In this document: one piece after another, positions 15,903-23,210 of the stretch
Position numbering within the stretch: the first letter of the stretch is position 1
Layout: every line of letters begins with the position of its first letter
Assembly: GCA_905214995.1 (NCBI GenBank)
Contig: CAJMOT010000008.1
Span: 1-32,273 of the forward strand
DNA: 32,273 nucleotides
Origin: an uncultured bacterium
Lineage (GTDB): Bacteria; Verrucomicrobiota; Verrucomicrobiia; Opitutales; Intestinicryptomonadaceae
Direction of reading: 5' to 3'
Translations under genes and position numbers: made by a program
Notes under the pieces: model-generated
Told to the model about the DNA's origin: nothing
What the model saw: the letters and a program-made list of their open reading frames with translations, nothing else
Databases searched by the model: none

Positions 15903-16183
15903 TCAACCGCGCGATCAGCTGGCTCGGAAACGCCGCTACCATCGGGGCGGCCACGATAGCGAGCGTCTCGGCCGAAGACTTCCGGCTTTGGGGAGTCGCG
16001 CTCGTCGGCATAGGCGCGACGCTCTGGGCGTCCGTGCGCCGCGACAGGGTGAGCAAAATCCGCATTATCCGCGAAGAGCTCGAACTCTGCGACGCCTGCC
16101 GGCGCCTGGGCATACCGCCCAACCCGTGCCCCCGCGCCCCCGAGCACAGGCCGCCAAACTGTCCAAAAGAGGGGAAAAAATGA
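15899..16183 (+). CDS. Small membrane protein, possible second holin/antiholin
   Basis: The protein is 94 residues from ATG 15899, overlapping the holin-like gene by four bases. It has two short hydrophobic helices (about 8-24 and 30-46) followed by a basic cytoplasmic-type tail (VRRDRVSKIRIIREEL). Near its end are three cysteines and many prolines (CDACRRLG, NPCPRAPEHRPPNCP). Pairs of small membrane proteins in one operon often act as holin and antiholin. That role is inferred from neighbours only. Confidence 0.45.
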   Translation: MINRAISWLGNAATIGAATIASVSAEDFRLWGVALVGIGATLWASVRRDRVSKIRIIREELELCDACRRLGIPPNPCPRAPEHRPPNCPKEGKK

Positions 16184-16659
16184 AAATCGTGTTTTCGGGG
16201 CTGAAAATCGCCGAAGAGGGCGACGGATTCACCGATATGATAGACCTCTCGCCCCCGTCGCGGACGGTCGCGTCGGAAACCGTAAAGCTGCGCGGCTCCC
16301 GCGGAGTTTACCGCAAAAGCAACGGGCAGGCGGAATACTCCGTAAAGGCTACGGTTCCGTATTTTTGCGATTCCCATGCGGCGGCGATCGCAAAAATTGC
16401 CGAAATATCGGGGATTCTCGACGGATTGGGGGAGGGGGCGTTGAGCATAGAGGGAGACGTGGGGCAGGCGTCCGTGACGCTCGAAAACTGCACGGCGGAG
16501 GCGGTTTTCCCGGACGAGATAAGCGGCTCTTTTTTCGAGGTCGAATACGAATTCAGGGGCGGCTTTTTTGACGCCGCCGCAGTGAAAGCCGTCGCTCCGG
16601 AATTCGGCGGATTCGCCATATCGATCGGCGGCGAAATTTTGACAATATCGAGGGAATAG
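16180..16659 (+). CDS. Tail-associated protein, 159 aa
   Basis: The protein is 159 residues from ATG 16180 (ATGA overlap). It is predominantly beta strand: KIVFSGLKIAEEGDG, SETVKLRGSRGVYRKSNGQ, VKATVPYFCDS, then ASVTLENCTAEAVFP and FFEVEYEFRGGFF. Lying directly before the fibre-like gene, it may be a distal-tail or baseplate component. I do not recognise a named family. Confidence 0.45.
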   Translation: MKIVFSGLKIAEEGDGFTDMIDLSPPSRTVASETVKLRGSRGVYRKSNGQAEYSVKATVPYFCDSHAAAIAKIAEISGILDGLGEGALSIEGDVGQASVTLENCTAEAVFPDEISGSFFEVEYEFRGGFFDAAAVKAVAPEFGGFAISIGGEILTISRE

Positions 16660-16662
16660 GAA

Positions 16663-17889
16663 ATGGCAGACGAAATAAAGACAAAAGACATTGCCGAATT
16701 TACGGAAATTGAAGACATACAGGACACCGATTACACGGTGTGCCAGCGCGGGAAGCTCGCGCTGGCCGCAATAAGGGACTATTGCGCGGACGCGGCGGAG
16801 GCCGCCGCATCCCCCATCGCCGAAGCCGCCGAAGAATCAAAAACAGCGGCGGAAACGGCGAAAACCGCCGCGGAATCGGCCAAGTCGGAAGCCGAAGGCT
16901 CGGCAAGCTCGGCGGCGTCTTCCGCCGCGAGCGCGGCGCAGTCTTCCGCAAATGCCGAAGCCTGCAAGGACGCTGCGGAGGCGGCGGCGCAGGTCGCGCA
17001 GTCGACGGACGCGGGGGTTCTCATGCTCTCGAAGCTCGGCGCGGGGCAATTGTGGTTTAACCGCGGGAAGCTGAGCGTGGCAAACTGGACGTCGGTCGTC
17101 ATTCCGCTGCCGTTTTCGCTCGCGATCGAATACGAGGTCGAAAGCTGGGACGGAATAAGCTACGAATACGACAACGAATTTTCCTTCTTCAACTGCACGA
17201 ACGCCGACTGGAACGCCTCGGGTTATCCGATATACGGATTCAGGCTCACCAAGAACGGGGCATCGACTTTGGGATTTACGCTCGGCGGATGCGGGGGCGA
17301 GGGAATGGGGGCTTCGAGGGGATGGGGAGGAAATATCCCGCTGCCGACAGGCAGGCACACGCTCGTTTTAGCCGTTCCCGCGCCGGACGCAAGCGGCAAC
17401 AGCCCCGCGTCGATACCGGTATACATAGACGGCGAAAACGCGGGCAGCCTCTTCGCATCAGTCGGCAAGCACAACACGTCGGTTTCATTCCAAAGGCCGC
17501 TTGTGATAAACGAGCGCGGAGTATACGCGGGAGGCGCGTCGGCAAACGACTTTGCGATAGCGATGTCGCGAATCGCGGTTTTCAACTTCGACATGTCCGC
17601 CGAGGGCGCGCCGTACACTGTCTCCGACTACGTATCGGGCAAGCTCGTGCCTCCCGCACTCTATGACCCTACGGCGGCGCAACGCGCGTTGCTTGCGCTC
17701 GAAGACTATTCAATCTCCGTGGGAGCTACGCGCTATGTTCCGGACGTTTCCGGCAACGCCTACGACGCGACCGTCGTCGAGAGCGGCGGCTCCGGAGACA
17801 CGGCTTGGACGGGGACGGTAAAAGGCTCCCGCGACGCGGCGGTAAAGCGGCTCTGCGACCTTATTAACGCCAACAACCAAAGCGCCTGA
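16663..17889 (+). CDS. Tail fibre / receptor-binding protein with Ala-rich stalk
   Basis: The protein is 408 residues. The N-terminus (1-40, TKDIAEFTEIEDIQDTDYTVCQRG) is an attachment-type domain. An Ala/Ser/Glu-rich helical stalk spans about 40-115 (repeats of AAESAK, ASSAAS) and is typical of trimeric fibre shafts. The C-terminal part (about 120-390) is beta-rich with VIPLPFSLAIEYEVESWDG, TGRHTLVLAVPAP, VYIDGENAGSLFASVG and MSRIAVFNFDM, resembling a concanavalin/LamG-like carbohydrate-binding jelly roll. It probably contacts host surface glycans. Its place before the tape measure, rather than after, is unusual. Confidence 0.65.
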   Translation: MADEIKTKDIAEFTEIEDIQDTDYTVCQRGKLALAAIRDYCADAAEAAASPIAEAAEESKTAAETAKTAAESAKSEAEGSASSAASSAASAAQSSANAEACKDAAEAAAQVAQSTDAGVLMLSKLGAGQLWFNRGKLSVANWTSVVIPLPFSLAIEYEVESWDGISYEYDNEFSFFNCTNADWNASGYPIYGFRLTKNGASTLGFTLGGCGGEGMGASRGWGGNIPLPTGRHTLVLAVPAPDASGNSPASIPVYIDGENAGSLFASVGKHNTSVSFQRPLVINERGVYAGGASANDFAIAMSRIAVFNFDMSAEGAPYTVSDYVSGKLVPPALYDPTAAQRALLALEDYSISVGATRYVPDVSGNAYDATVVESGGSGDTAWTGTVKGSRDAAVKRLCDLINANNQSA

Positions 17890-17921
17890 CGCCTTTAAAA
17901 CCCAACAACCAAAGTGCCTGA
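17871..17921 (+). repeat. 19-bp direct repeat at the fibre-gene end
   Basis: The sequence CAACAACCAAAGCGCCTGA (17871-17889, the last codons and stop of the fibre gene) is repeated with one mismatch at 17903-17921, 32 bases downstream and right before the next ATG. It may mark a past duplication or recombination point for fibre exchange. Confidence 0.6.
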
Positions 17922-17922
17922 T

Positions 17923-18183
17923 ATGATACAGATAACATTCCCGAACGGCGCGAAATACAACCTCACGGGGCTTGTGATTCGCGGAAAATACATTGACAGC
18001 GACGGGACGCCCGCTCCGGGCGAGTGCCCCATAGCCTACACCGAAAGCGACGTCGGGCGGCTCAATTCGATTGTGCCGCTTCAAAGCCTGTTTGCGGCGT
18101 TTACGGCTCCGGCGGAGGACGAAGAGCCTCCCGCGGACGCGGCGCAGAATGAAAACGGCGCTCCAACGCAGGCGGAGGGATAA
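17923..18183 (+). CDS. Small acidic phage protein, 86 aa
   Basis: The protein is 86 residues from ATG 17923; GTG 17914 is an in-frame alternative within the direct repeat. It opens with a beta hairpin (MIQITFPNGAKYNLTGLVIRGKYIDSDG) and ends in an acidic, Pro/Ala-rich tail. No membrane segment is present. It lies between fibre and tail chaperone genes; possibly a fibre chaperone or small tail component. Family not recognised. Confidence 0.45.
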   Translation: MIQITFPNGAKYNLTGLVIRGKYIDSDGTPAPGECPIAYTESDVGRLNSIVPLQSLFAAFTAPAEDEEPPADAAQNENGAPTQAEG

Positions 18184-18184
18184 T

Positions 18185-18541
18185 ATGGACGACAAAGAAA
18201 AAAACTATTCGGCATTTTTCGGCGGCGAACGGATACGCCTGTCCGACGGAAAGACAAGGAAAGTGTTGGCGCTTCCCGTGAGAAAATTTCCCGAGCTTTC
18301 CGAGGCTCTGGACGACGAACCCGCGCTCGTCGCGCTCTTTCTGGACGCCGCGCCCGAGGAGGTTGATTCCATGCCCGTGGAAGATTTTGAAGCCGTGCTT
18401 CAAAAGGGGAAGGAGATAAACTATCCCCCTTTTTCGCGGTGGACGCAAAGACAGAGGGAGACGGCGCGTTTTCTGGCGTCCATGAGCGCCGCCGACCCGA
18501 CCCCCGACGGGACGTCTGGCGGGAATGGTGCGAATATGTAG
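18185..18541 (+). CDS. Tail assembly chaperone (gpG position)
   Basis: The protein is 118 residues from ATG 18185, one base after the previous stop. It begins MDDKEKNYSAFFGGERIRLSDGKTRKVLALPVRKFPEL, a pattern seen in small tail chaperones that carry a strand-rich start and an acidic helical body. It is followed in the -1 frame by an ORF that overlaps it by about 100 bases and has no good start of its own. Such pairs just before the tape measure gene make a short G and an extended GT protein by ribosomal slippage. The chaperones keep the tape measure soluble during tail assembly. Confidence 0.6.
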   Translation: MDDKEKNYSAFFGGERIRLSDGKTRKVLALPVRKFPELSEALDDEPALVALFLDAAPEEVDSMPVEDFEAVLQKGKEINYPPFSRWTQRQRETARFLASMSAADPTPDGTSGGNGANM

Positions 18542-18717
18542 CGCTGATATGCGTCCAGACGGGCATGGAATGGGATTCGGTTTTAAATCTGTCTCCCGCG
18601 CGGTTGGAATACCTGCAAAAAGCCGTTTCGACCGCGCGCACCCTCAACCGCATCGACGCGTTCCGCGCAACAGCCGCGACAATATCCCCGCGATACGCAA
18701 GGGACCTTACCAAATGA
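18439..18717 (+). CDS. Tail chaperone frameshift extension (T-like)
   Basis: The reading frame is open 18439-18717 in the -1 frame relative to the chaperone gene. The convincing part starts at about 18510 (DVWREWCEYVALICVQTG) and ends in RYARDLTK. Candidate starts are poor (GTG 18439, ATG 18567 lacking a ribosome site), so it is most likely reached by -1 slippage within the overlap. The C-run in ACCCCCGA (about 18502-18509) allows a CCC codon to re-pair after slipping, though it is not a classical slippery heptamer. A separate gene starting at 18567 is the alternative. Confidence 0.5.
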   Translation: MDAKTEGDGAFSGVHERRRPDPRRDVWREWCEYVALICVQTGMEWDSVLNLSPARLEYLQKAVSTARTLNRIDAFRATAATISPRYARDLTK

Positions 18718-18732
18718 AAATGGAAACGGGCG

Positions 18733-18936
18733 TCAGATTCCGCCTATATAGCCCATAAAATTGGCGCCGAAACCGTTTTTCTTAACATGCCTTGCGAAAG
18801 CATAGGCCACGGCTATAAATATAAGATTTGCGAAGAGAAAAATCGACATATAAAACGCTCCCCACAGGCCGTCCATAAGCATGCCCAGAATGGGATAAAG
18901 AGCGAATGCCAATATATATGACAATTTTTTTCTCAC
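18733..18936 (-). CDS. Small two-helix membrane protein, copy A (reverse-strand moron)
   Basis: The protein is 67 residues from GTG 18936. It begins MRKKLSYILAFALYPILGM and has two hydrophobic helices (about 6-24 and 28-48), then a short basic tail (RHVKKNGFG). It is on the minus strand inside an otherwise plus-strand tail operon, and is a paralogue of the ORF at 19004-19204: 24 of the first 31 residues are identical. A ribosome-site-like AAAGG and a promoter-like TTGATT-18-TTATAA lie upstream. Such reverse-oriented membrane mini-genes in prophages often act in superinfection exclusion. That role is inferred. Confidence 0.55.
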   Translation of the reverse strand: MRKKLSYILAFALYPILGMLMDGLWGAFYMSIFLFANLIFIAVAYAFARHVKKNGFGANFMGYIGGI

Positions 18937-18940
18937 GCCT

Positions 18941-18970
18941 TTATAATCGCAATATTTTCATGGAAATCAA
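18941..18970 (-). promoter_or_regulatory. Putative reverse-strand promoter of membrane mini-gene A
   Basis: On the minus strand TTGATT (18965-18970) and TTATAA (18941-18946) are separated by 18 bases. The -10 box lies very close to the GTG start at 18936, so the message would be nearly leaderless, which weakens the call. The corresponding sequence upstream of copy B is similar. Confidence 0.3.
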
Positions 18971-19003
18971 GAGAAATCGGAAATGCGAAGCATATTTGCA
19001 ATC

Positions 19004-19204
19004 TTATGGGAACCATCCCAAAATCTGGCCTATGGAAGGCGATGGCTTAAAAAGCCAGTTTACCAACCATAATCCCGCAATGGCCAGAGCGAAAAATGCA
19101 AACCCGGCAAGCGACATTACAAACGCGCCCCATGCGCCGCCCATAGCCATACCCAGAATCGGATAAAGCGCAAAGACCAGTACACAGGACAGTTTTTTTC
19201 TCAT
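19004..19204 (-). CDS. Small two-helix membrane protein, copy B (paralogue of copy A)
   Basis: The protein is 66 residues from ATG 19204; an upstream in-frame ATG at 19258 would add 18 residues not shared with copy A and overlap the tape measure start. It begins MRKKLSCVLVFALYPILGM and has two membrane helices (about 6-24 and 28-52) and a divergent end (PSPSIGQILGWFP). DNA upstream of the two copies is also alike (GATTTYYCTTG...CGATTAT...), so the whole unit was duplicated. Only the N-terminal half is conserved between the copies, suggesting constraint there. The function is unknown. Confidence 0.55.
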   Translation of the reverse strand: MRKKLSCVLVFALYPILGMAMGGAWGAFVMSLAGFAFFALAIAGLWLVNWLFKPSPSIGQILGWFP

Positions 19205-19250
19205 ATTTTCATAATCGTAAAAATCTTCGGAAACGCAAGGAAAATCGGAT

Positions 19251-21887
19251 ATGGCCAAAAAGAGCTTGGAGATTGAAATGAAAATCGCCGCCGACGTGTC
19301 GGAATTAAAGAGGGCGCAAATCGAAATAAACGATTTTCAGCGGCGAATGCAGACATTGCGCAAACAGATTGAAACGGGCCTTAGTTTCAATATCGGAGCT
19401 GGAATAGGAAACAGGCTTGCGCAGATACCGTCACTCATAAATTCTTCAATTTCTGCGTACGCGCGCCAGGAGGGAGCCGAGGCCAATCTTGCGGCGGCCA
19501 TTCGCGCGACCGGAGCGCAGGCGAAAGACGCGGCAGAATCCCTCAAAGCCCTCGCGTCGAATTTACAGTCCATTACGACATACGGAGACGAAGCCATACT
19601 TGAAATGGAGGCGTTGGCGGTGAGTCTCGGGGTTCCCGCCGATAAAATGCGCGAATGCATAGAGGGCGCGATAGGGCTGTCGAAGGCTTTTAAGGTGGAT
19701 TTTAAAACGGCGACCGTTATGGCAGCCGAGGTATTGCAGGGAAGTACCAAAAGGTTAAATGAATACATTCCCGCTCTCAAAAACGCGACAAGCACCGCTG
19801 AAAGGCTCTCTCTGGCGCAGTCGGCGATGGCGCGGGGGTTCTCCCAGGCGAAGGCTGAGACCGAAACGCTCGAAGGCGCGGTAAGGCAATGTTCCAATAT
19901 TTGGGGCGACAACGCGGAAATCGTAGGCAAAAGCCTCGCGCCCGCATACAGGGCTTTTATTGAAATTGTCACGGCACTCGGGAATTTTTTGAATGAAAAT
20001 CCGCGGATAATCGCGGTCGCCACGCGCGGATTTATTGCGATGGCGGCGGCGATGTCCATAGCGCCGATAGCCAAATACCTGAACGCGCAAAAATCGCTCG
20101 CCGCGCAGCTCAACGTGTTGAGGCTTCGGCAGTCCGCGTACCTCATCGCCGCGGCGCAGTCAAACGACGTAATTCAAAAGAAGATATTGCTGCAAAAAGC
20201 GGACGCGGCGGCCGCGCAAATCGCGGCGGCGTCAACGCGCAGTTTGTCGGCGGCCGTCAAGGGCCTTGCCGCGTCGTTTGGACCGGTAGGGCTGGCAATG
20301 GTCGCGTTTACGGCAGTTATTGAAGCGCTGATGTACGCCTGGGAAAAACTGGAAGAATCCGGCGAGAAACAGCGCGAGGAAATTCGGAAGACGCAGGAGG
20401 AAATCAACAAGACCGCCGCGAAATCGAAATCTTCAGCCGACGCCATGGCAAAAGACGTCGAAACGCAGGGGGGTAAATTTCTGGACATAATGGACAAGGT
20501 GGAGCTCGCCGCAAAGAGGGAATCGGCCGCAATGTCTTTCGCCGCCGAACTCAGGCGCAAAGGTTTCGACGCAAGCGCGGTGGAGCGCGAAGCCGCCGCG
20601 TGGGGGGAACTCGCTGAAAAGCTTCTCAAAAACCGCGAAGCGTATCAAAAAGTTTACGAGGCCCGCCTTCAAACGGCGGGGGAATCGCTCGCGGCGGAAA
20701 AATCCGCCCTTGTCCCCGAAACGGACGAAGCCAAGCGAGATCGGCTCTCAAAAGAGATTCTGAAAACCAAAACGGAAATGTACCGCCTTGAATTCAGAAT
20801 GCACGACGCCCAGGCGGCCCAGGACGCGGACGCGGCGGAAGCTGCCGCCAGGGAGTACGCCGAAAAATCGCAAAGCCTCAAGGCTGCGGAAAAGGAATTT
20901 AAGACCGTCAGCCAGACCCTTCAAACCGAAGCGCGCCGGATTGAGGAGGGCAGGCGGAAGGCGCAGCAGTATAAGGAGGACTGGCAATACGAAAAGGCGA
21001 TTTTAGACGCCAAAACTCGCGGCGCCGGCAGGGAAATCGAGGAATTGGAAAGAAACCGGAGGATCGCCAATTACAAGCGGCAGATAGTGGAAGCGCTCAG
21101 GTCGCAGGCGAGGAATTCCGACGAGCTCGGCGAGCTTGAAAAGAACGCCGAGGCCGCCGCCAAAAACAGAGTCGATTTGGAAAACCGCGCGCTTGCGGCG
21201 GAAAGAGCCCGCGTAGAGCTCAAAAACCGCGAGAAGAGCGGCGAAGACTACATCTACCGCATAAAAATAGCCCAGGCAAAACTCAGGGGAGACGAAGAGT
21301 CCGTAAAAAAGCTCGAGGAGATGAGGGATTCGGAGAAGGAGTCCGAACAGCTGGCGGCTTCTGCCGGTATCGACAAGGCGGCGGCACGGCGGATAGTCAA
21401 TGCGACGCGCACCGCGGAGGCCGCCGCAAACGAGCGTGCGCAGCCCTCTCCGGAACCGGTGATTCCCGGAACGTCCGAAATGCCCGGCATTGGCGCAGCG
21501 CAGCGCCCGAGGGGGCCGACTCCGCCGCGGGCTGCGGTATCGCGAACAAAGCGCGACGCCAACGGAAATCCGGCCGTCGAGCGGTTGACGGGTGGAATGG
21601 AGGGCTGGCTCGCAAAAAATCCGATGGCGAGGGAATACCGCTCGCGGGGATTGAACGCCGCGGCGATGCCAAGTGGGCTGGATCGCATGAGGGTCGTTCC
21701 GAAAAAGCAGTCTCTCGGCAATCCGGCAAACGACGCGGGCGGCCTTGTAAAAAATTCTCCCGACGATGAACGCAACAGGATGTTAAAGAGCCTTTCCGAA
21801 ACCGTGGCAAAGGTCATGGAAAGCCTTAAAAAGGTCGAAAACAACACTGCGGCGTCGGCGCAAAAACCGGAATCAAAGAAAAAATAA
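19251..21887 (+). CDS. Tape measure protein
   Basis: The protein is 878 residues, the longest phage gene here. Tape measure proteins set tail length and pass into the host membrane at infection. It begins with a typical AADVSELKRAQIEINDFQRRMQTLR coiled coil and carries two hydrophobic segments (about 250-275, IIAVATRGFIAMAAAMSIAPIA; about 336-364, LAASFGPVGLAMVAFTAVIEALMYAW). A very long charged helical region follows (about 365-720), then a Pro-rich, less ordered tail and a final short helix (LKSLSETVAKVMESLKKVE). The length would predict a tail of very roughly 130 nm by the usual 0.15 nm per residue rule. Confidence 0.88.
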   Translation: MAKKSLEIEMKIAADVSELKRAQIEINDFQRRMQTLRKQIETGLSFNIGAGIGNRLAQIPSLINSSISAYARQEGAEANLAAAIRATGAQAKDAAESLKALASNLQSITTYGDEAILEMEALAVSLGVPADKMRECIEGAIGLSKAFKVDFKTATVMAAEVLQGSTKRLNEYIPALKNATSTAERLSLAQSAMARGFSQAKAETETLEGAVRQCSNIWGDNAEIVGKSLAPAYRAFIEIVTALGNFLNENPRIIAVATRGFIAMAAAMSIAPIAKYLNAQKSLAAQLNVLRLRQSAYLIAAAQSNDVIQKKILLQKADAAAAQIAAASTRSLSAAVKGLAASFGPVGLAMVAFTAVIEALMYAWEKLEESGEKQREEIRKTQEEINKTAAKSKSSADAMAKDVETQGGKFLDIMDKVELAAKRESAAMSFAAELRRKGFDASAVEREAAAWGELAEKLLKNREAYQKVYEARLQTAGESLAAEKSALVPETDEAKRDRLSKEILKTKTEMYRLEFRMHDAQAAQDADAAEAAAREYAEKSQSLKAAEKEFKTVSQTLQTEARRIEEGRRKAQQYKEDWQYEKAILDAKTRGAGREIEELERNRRIANYKRQIVEALRSQARNSDELGELEKNAEAAAKNRVDLENRALAAERARVELKNREKSGEDYIYRIKIAQAKLRGDEESVKKLEEMRDSEKESEQLAASAGIDKAAARRIVNATRTAEAAANERAQPSPEPVIPGTSEMPGIGAAQRPRGPTPPRAAVSRTKRDANGNPAVERLTGGMEGWLAKNPMAREYRSRGLNAAAMPSGLDRMRVVPKKQSLGNPANDAGGLVKNSPDDERNRMLKSLSETVAKVMESLKKVENNTAASAQKPESKKK

Positions 21888-21896
21888 GGGCAAATT

Positions 21897-22919
21897 ATGG
21901 ACGAAAAATTCAGGGAACCTCTTTACGAAGACTGGTGGGCAAGAGAGTACGAATTCGCGCAATACGGCGGGGAACGGTCTATATATTGGATAAAATTGCG
22001 CTATTTCATAATGAGGGACAATTTTACAAGCCGCCTAGGGCGCGCTCTCGACTTTGGCACAAAGGCGGAAAACGGCAAAAATATATTTAGGGGAGTGGAC
22101 GCGGCGGCGCTCGAGGCTCTCGAAGCGTTAGACTATAAGCTGATAAACGAAGAGCCGTCTCCGGCCAACGCCGACGAAGACGTCTACGAAGTCGTGGAAT
22201 TGTACGGATATTGCCCCGAGCGGACTTTTACGCAATACGGGTCGGAAGTTGTGCGCCGCTTCGGAGTGGAAGATACGGCAGGGTATTTGAAATACCCGAT
22301 GGCCGGCCGCAAGGCGGGATCGGCCAATTTACAGGGCGACATAGAAAATTATGATTCCGCAAACGACGAGTTCAGGATAAATTGCCCCGCGGGAAACTTT
22401 AATCCGGGAGACTCGATAAAATTCTGGGGAGAATGGGTCTACGCAAGCGGGACGACGACTGGACAATATTTTACGACGCCGGAAGTGGAGATAAAACGGG
22501 TATATTCCGATTATTTCACAATACCCGCCTTTGAGACTCCAAAACGGGACGGCAGCGGGGTATTGGACAAAGTAGCTACAATCACAATATTATACAATAA
22601 GCGCACTTATTACGATACAGCTTCTCTGAACGAGCTTTATATAGTGCGCGAACTGTCGGTGCGCGAAGCTTCAACCATAGAGACGAACGTTCGCAGCCAG
22701 ATCACTTATCATTTGGAGCCTCCCGCGCTCGAAACGCGCTTTAATATAACTACGGCGCAGGGGGTTGAAATGGACAAAGTGACGGTATCGACAATTCCGA
22801 ATCTCGCGGATTGGAAAGCCAAGATAGCTGCGGGGGAGGAAATAATCGCCTCCGACGCCACAATCACGCCGATTCACACGCTCTACAAAAAAACCGTAAA
22901 ATACATTAAGGCGCGATGA
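21897..22919 (+). CDS. Terminal tail protein, unidentified, 340 aa
   Basis: The protein is 340 residues from ATG 21897, nine bases after the tape measure stop. It starts MDEKFREPLYEDWWAREYEFAQYGG. Its aromatic-rich, beta-rich sequence (VEIKRVYSDYFTIPAF, VATITILYNKRTYYD, VRSQITYHLEPPALETRFNIT) suggests a baseplate or distal tail structural protein. It is the last phage gene before the attachment-like site. Its codons are somewhat more AT-rich than the head genes. Family not recognised. Confidence 0.55.
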   Translation: MDEKFREPLYEDWWAREYEFAQYGGERSIYWIKLRYFIMRDNFTSRLGRALDFGTKAENGKNIFRGVDAAALEALEALDYKLINEEPSPANADEDVYEVVELYGYCPERTFTQYGSEVVRRFGVEDTAGYLKYPMAGRKAGSANLQGDIENYDSANDEFRINCPAGNFNPGDSIKFWGEWVYASGTTTGQYFTTPEVEIKRVYSDYFTIPAFETPKRDGSGVLDKVATITILYNKRTYYDTASLNELYIVRELSVREASTIETNVRSQITYHLEPPALETRFNITTAQGVEMDKVTVSTIPNLADWKAKIAAGEEIIASDATITPIHTLYKKTVKYIKAR

Positions 22920-22937
22920 GTTTTCGGCAAAAAATCT

Positions 22938-22958
22938 TGCCACCAAACTGCCACTAAA
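22938..22958 (+). repeat. Two 10-bp repeats near attR (possible integrase arm sites)
   Basis: TGCCACCAAA (22938-22947) and TGCCACTAAA (22949-22958) differ in one base and start 11 bases apart, one helical turn. They lie about 45 bases inside the prophage from the tRNA fragment, where tyrosine integrases bind arm-type sites. The function is inferred. Confidence 0.4.
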
Positions 22959-22999
22959 AGGCGCATAATCCCTTAAAACCCCATTAAATAAAGGTATAG

Positions 23000-23026
23000 A
23001 TAGAGGTTCGAATCCTCTCACCTCGA
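23000..23026 (+). other. 3' tRNA fragment: likely prophage attR
   Basis: The sequence AGAGG-TTCGAAT-CCTCT (23002-23018) is a complete tRNA T-arm with a 7-base loop. CACCTCG (23019-23025) follows as the 3' acceptor strand and A (23026) as the discriminator base. The matching 5' half is absent upstream, where phage DNA lies. A 3' tRNA end without the rest of the gene is the standard footprint of a prophage integrated in a tRNA gene, with the intact tRNA at the other end. The isotype cannot be read from this piece. Confidence 0.7.
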
Positions 23027-23034
23027 TTTTCTTT

Positions 23035-23066
23035 AAGCCGCTTCCCCCTACGGGGTTGCGGCTTTC
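23035..23066 (+). terminator. Terminator of the original tRNA transcript
   Basis: AAGCCGC (23035-23041) and GCGGCTT (23058-23064) pair around an inner CCCC/GGGG stem, followed by TCTTG. It lies 9 bases after the tRNA fragment, as expected for the host tRNA terminator. Confidence 0.6.
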
Positions 23067-23138
23067 TTGTTGCGCGTTTGCCGTTTCTGACAAATGCGCT
23101 ATGGAATATATTTTTTTGTATGATTGTAAAATAATTCT

Positions 23139-23166
23139 TGCGGCCTCTTGAAAGATGGGATATATA
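23139..23166 (+). promoter_or_regulatory. Candidate cas operon promoter
   Basis: TTGCGG (23139-23144) and TATATA (23161-23166) are spaced by 16 bases. TTGAAA (23148-23153) is an alternative -35 box with AT-rich -10 candidates downstream. The region between the tRNA terminator and cas9 is AT-rich and has no gene. Confidence 0.3.
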
Positions 23167-23210
23167 CATATCATTATATTTTATAGAATGAATATCTGGT
23201 TTTGAAATTT

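Noticed and set aside
18733..19258. The two small membrane proteins as anti-CRISPR proteins
   Set aside because: Their neighbour is a Cas9 locus, but they are membrane proteins, and nothing in the sequence points to Cas9 inhibition.
22671..23174. Minus-strand ORF of 167 codons across the attR region
   Set aside because: It includes RGFEPLS, the typical false translation of a tRNA T-arm, and otherwise is the antisense of the last tail gene.
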